From Odiellus spinosus (Eukaryota > Arthropoda > Arachnida > Opiliones > Phalangiidae), in the NCBI GenBank assembly GCA_963920705.1, contig OY987225.1:4838334-4902333 (forward strand): a stretch of 64,000 nucleotides of DNA. The letters run 5' to 3'. Below are positions 61,831 to 64,000 of the stretch, in pieces. The notes below the pieces were generated by a model. The model was given only the letters and a program-made list of their open reading frames with translations. It had not been told where the DNA came from and made no database searches. The translations under genes and the position numbers were made by a program. Every line of letters starts with the position of its first letter. Position 1 is the stretch's first letter.

Positions 61831-64000
61831 GGGTTTTTCGAATCTGGTTTTTCGAATCGTGTTTTTCGAATCGGGTTTTTCGAATCGTGTTTTTCGAATC
61901 GTGTTTTACGAATCGTGTTTTACGAATCGTGTTTTTCGAACCGGGTTTTTCGAATCGGGTTTTTCGAATCGGGTTTTTCGAATCGGGTTTTTCGAATCGG
62001 GCTTTTCGAATCGTGTTTTGCGAATCGTGTTTTTCGAATAGTGTTTTTCGAATCGTGTTTTTCGAATCTGGTTTTTCGAATCGTGATTTTCCGAATCGTG
62101 TTTTACGAATCGTGTTTTTCGAATCCTATTTTTCGAATCGTGTTTTTCGAATCGTGTTTTTCGAATCCTGTTTATCGAATCCTGTTTTTCGAGTCCTGTT
62201 TATGGAATCCTGTTTTTCGAATCGGGATTTCGAATCGTGTTTTTCGAATCGTGTTTTTCGAATCGCGTTTTCGAATCGTGATTTTCCGAATCGTGTTTTT
62301 CGAATCGTGTTTTTCAAATCGTGTTTTTCGAATCGTGTTTTTCGAATCCTGTTTATCGAATCCTGTTTTTCGAATCCTATTTTTCGAGTCCTCTTTATGG
62401 AATCTTGTTTTTCGAATCGTGTTTATCGAATCGTGATTTTCGAATCGTGTTTTTCGAATCGTGCTTTTCGAATCGTGTTTTTCGAATCGTGTTTTTCGAA
62501 TCGTGTTTTTCGAATCCTGTTTATCGAATCCTGTTTTTCGAATCCTGTTTTTCGAGTCCTGTTTATAGGAATCCTGTTTTTCGAATCGGGTTTTTCGAAT
62601 CGTGTTTTTCGAATCGTGTTTTTCGAATCGTGTTTTTCGAATCGTGTTTTCGAATCGTGATTTTCCGAATCGTGTTTTTCGAATCGTGTTTTTCTAATCG
62701 TGTTTTTCTAATCTTGTTTTTCGTATCCTGTTTTTCGTATTCTGTTTTTCGAATCGTGTTTTCGAATCGTGTTTTTCGAATCGTGTTTTTCGAATCGTGA
62801 TTTTACGAATCGTGTTTTACGAATCGTGTTTTTCGAATCCTGTTTTTCGAGTCCTCTTTTTCGAATCATGTTTTTTGAATCCTTTTTTTCGAATCCTGTT
62901 TTTCGAATCGTGTTTTTCGAATCGTGTTTTTCGAATCGTGTTTTTCGAATCGTGATTTTCCGAATCGTGATTTTCGAATCGTGTTTTTCGAATCGTGTTT
63001 TTCGAATCGTGTTTTTAGAATCGTGTTTTTCGAATCGTGTTTTTCGAATCGGGTTTTTCGAATCTGGTTTTTCGAATCGGGTTTTTCGAATCGGGTTTTT
63101 CGAATCGTGTTTTTCGAATCGGGTTTTTCGAATCGTGTTTTCGAATCGTGTTTTTCGAATCGCGTTTTACGAATCGTGTTTTACGAATCGTGTTTTTCGA
63201 ACCGGGTTTTTCGAATCGGGTTTTTCGAATCGTGTTTTTCGAATCGAGATTTTCGAATCGTGTTTTTCGAATCGTGTTTTTCGAATCGAGATTTTCGAAT
63301 CGTGTTTTTCGAATCATGTTTTTCGAATCGTGTTTATCGAATCGTGTTTATCGAATCGTGATTTTCGAGTCGTGTTTTTCGAATCGTGCTTTTCGAATCT
63401 TTTTTTTCGAATCGTGTTTTTCGAATCGTGTTTTTCGAATCCTGTTTATCGAATCCTGTTTTTCGAATCCTGTTTTTCGAGTCCTGTTTATGGAATCCTG
63501 TTTTTCGAATCGGGATTTCGAATCGTGTTTTTCGAATCGTGTTTTTCGAATCGCGTTTTCGAATCGTGATTTTCCGAATCGTGTTTTTCGAATCGTGATT
63601 TTCGAATCGTGTTTTTCGAATCGTGTTTTTCAAATCGTGTTTTTCGAATCGTGTTTTTCGAATCCTGTTTATCGAATCCTGTTTTTCGAATCCTATTTTT
63701 CGAGTCCTCTTTATGGAATCTTGTTTTTCGAATCGTGTTTTTCGAATCGTGTTTTTCGAATCGGGTTTTTCGAATCGGGTTTTTCGAATCGGGTTTTTCG
63801 AATCGGGCTTTTCGAATCGTGTTTTGCGAATCGTGTTTTTCGAATAGTGTTTTTCGAATCGGGTTTTTCGAATCGGGTTTTTCGAATCGGGTTTTTCGAA
63901 TCGGGCTTTTCGAATCGTGTTTTGCGAATCGTGTTTTTCGAATAGTGTTTTTCGAATCGTGTTTTTCGAATCTGGTTTTTCGAATCGTGATTTTCCGAAT
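61790..64000 (+). repeat. 10.5-kb-distant duplicate of about 51,240-53,503
   Basis: GAACCGGG at 61,938 mirrors 51,385 (offset 10,553). The TAATCG marker at 62,694 mirrors 52,197 (10,497), and 63,334-63,945 mirrors 52,837-53,448 (10,497). Compensating 28-bp indels lie near 62,745 and 63,010, and GTGTTTTTAGAATCG near 63,011 is private to this copy. The segment runs off the window end. Confidence 0.8.

Larger units (their letters stand above)
30060..62760 (+). repeat. Module M4 family: GTATCCTG with CTTATTCTG or CGTATTCTG
   Basis: A short pair, GTATCCTG followed by CTTATTCTG, usually preceded by TTGAATCTTG, is spread across zone III. From about 48.2 kb a second form, CGTATTCTG, appears (48,217, then once per zone IV unit near 52,237, 55,317, 57,237, 59,115, 60,504 and 62,734). 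In zone IV it is preceded by two TAATC monomers. The change of CTTATT to CGTATT therefore separates an older zone III lineage from the zone IV lineage. Confidence 0.8.
1185..63720 (+). repeat. Module M2 family: TTTATCG - CCTATTTTTCG - TTATGGAATCTTG
   Basis: The order GAATCCTGTTTATC (one or two copies), GAATCCTATTTTTC, GAGTCCTCTTTATG, GAATCTTG occurs in all four zones, for example near 1,185, 4,309, 9,745, 13,577, 20,280, 30,300, 38,095, 45,080, 53,165 and 63,665. It is the only module I could follow across the whole window, so it is a useful anchor for aligning zones. In zone IV some copies read CTTAATGG instead of CTTTATGG (near 53,679, 54,631, 56,551 and 58,471), a private marker of the 952- and 1,920-bp repeats. 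Confidence 0.8.
1..64000 (+). repeat. 14-bp satellite array filling the whole window
   Basis: The consensus monomer TTTTTCGAATCGTG repeats head-to-tail from the first to the last base, about 4,570 copies by division. T tracts are always on the + strand and I saw no inverted block. Variation is concentrated in the three bases after GAATC (GTG, GGG or CTG) and in the bases around GAA (GCA, GAG, CAA). The TTTTTCG core is the most conserved part. Most monomers contain TTCGAA (BstBI), TCGA (TaqI) and GAATC (HinfI), so digestion should give a 14-bp ladder. No unique sequence, transposon or gene interrupts the array and both edges lie outside the window. What is known: arrays of this kind are typical of eukaryotic heterochromatin. 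The location and the species are inference; I do not recognise a named family. Confidence 0.98.
44400..64000 (+). repeat. Module M5 family: GTGTTTATCG doublet, GAGTCGTG, GAGTCCTGTTTAT
   Basis: This module first appears at 44,400-44,990, is duplicated at 47,280-47,860, and is then the dominant element of zone IV. Diagnostic monomers are GAATCGAGATTTTC, GTGTTTATCG in doublets, GAGTCGTG after GAATCGTGATTTTC, GAGTCCTGTTTATGG and the 13-bp GAATCGGGATTTC (near 44,914, 47,785, 50,759, 51,205, 51,697, 53,005, 53,965, 56,065, 57,985, 59,845, 61,235, 62,222 and 63,508). The early copies inside zone III look like the founder, or a back-transfer, of the zone IV unit. Confidence 0.78.
50501..64000 (+). 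repeat. Zone IV: TTTATCG / GAGTCCTGTTTAT stratum
   Basis: Satellite only. GCATCCTG, GCACCCTG and TGTTCTTTGAATCC monomers are absent from here to the end. They are replaced by a module with GTGTTTATCG doublets, GAGTCGTG, GAATCGAGATTTTC, GAGTCCTGTTTATGG or GAGTCCTGTTTATAGG, and a 13-bp GAATCGGGATTTC. A TAATCG-TAATCT-GTATCC-GTATTC string marks the unit at 52,197, 55,277, 57,197, 59,075, 60,464 and 62,694 (spacings 3,080, 1,920, 1,878, 1,389 and 2,230). This is the most orderly part of the window and contains its closest duplicate pairs. Confidence 0.8.

Noticed and set aside
1-64000. CENP-B box
   Set aside because: TTCG and CGGG both occur, but in TTCGAATCGGG they are only 3 bases apart, whereas the box requires seven bases with a fixed A between them.
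1-64000. Heat-shock element from TTC and GAA
   Set aside because: TTCGAA has no gap, while the element needs two bases between TTC and GAA, and the 5-bp phasing is absent.
1-64000. tRNA genes suggested by TTCGAATCC
   Set aside because: No acceptor, D-arm or anticodon stem can be formed; only the T-loop-like string repeats.
1-64000. CRISPR array
   Set aside because: There are no spacers. The repeat is contiguous at 14 bp and variable monomers recur in many places.
1-64000. Telomeric repeat
   Set aside because: GGG monomers with T runs look superficially telomere-like, but the 14-bp unit with internal CGAATC matches no telomeric repeat that I know.
1-64000. Rho-independent terminators at T tracts
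   Set aside because: The T tracts are part of every monomer and have no preceding GC-rich hairpin.
1-64000. Nested transposon or retroelement remnant
   Set aside because: I looked for sequence outside the 14-bp register and found only the 6-bp insertion at 16,063 and one-to-few-base indels.

Overview
The whole 64 kb window is one uninterrupted tandem satellite. I see no protein-coding gene, RNA gene, transposon or unique-sequence island. The unit is 14 bp, consensus TTTTTCGAATCGTG on the + strand. That gives about 4,570 monomers (64,000/14), all head-to-tail in one orientation, and neither array edge is in view. The + strand is T-rich (7 of 14 consensus bases are T, 2 are A), about 36% GC, with two CpGs per monomer. 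A uniform short-period array of this size points to a eukaryotic genome and constitutive heterochromatin (pericentromeric, subtelomeric or a knob). I do not recognise the species or a named satellite family, so organism and chromosomal location are inference only.

The array is not homogeneous. Monomers fall into perhaps twenty recurring variants: GTG, GGG and CTG forms, GCATCCTG, GCACCCTG, GAGTCCTC, GAATAGTG, GAATCTGG, and 13- and 15-bp forms. These occur in fixed orders that make modules of about 100-350 bp, and the modules are assembled into larger duplications. Diagnostic variants change along the window like strata. GAATGGGG occurs only up to about 14.8 kb. GAATGGTG occurs at about 9.1-29.1 kb. 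CTTATTCTG occurs at about 30.1-49.95 kb. The GCATCCTG/GCACCCTG module ends at about 49.31 kb. A TTTATCG/GAGTCCTGTTTAT module first appears at about 44.4 kb and dominates from 50.5 kb to the end.

Layout: zone I (1-16,510) has about 321-bp modules, a 3.1-3.3 kb tandem pair and a duplication about 12.4 kb apart. Zone II (16,511-30,050) has tandem duplications of 671, 1,416 and 281 bp. Zone III (30,051-50,500) has a 1,023/1,051-bp triplet, a pair of about 1.85-1.89 kb, an 870-bp pair and a split 2,875-bp duplication. Zone IV (50,501-64,000) has a 952-bp pair, a 1,920/1,878-bp series, an apparently identical 1,389-bp pair and a duplication about 10.5 kb apart. No single higher-order period spans the window. 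The pattern looks like repeated, nested segmental duplication inside a satellite (unequal exchange or replication-based amplification).

Long open frames occur on both strands but are an arithmetic consequence of the repeat. The consensus 14-mer has no stop in any of six frames, and because 14 is not a multiple of 3 all three frames of a strand give the same cyclic 14-residue peptide. They are rejected as genes.
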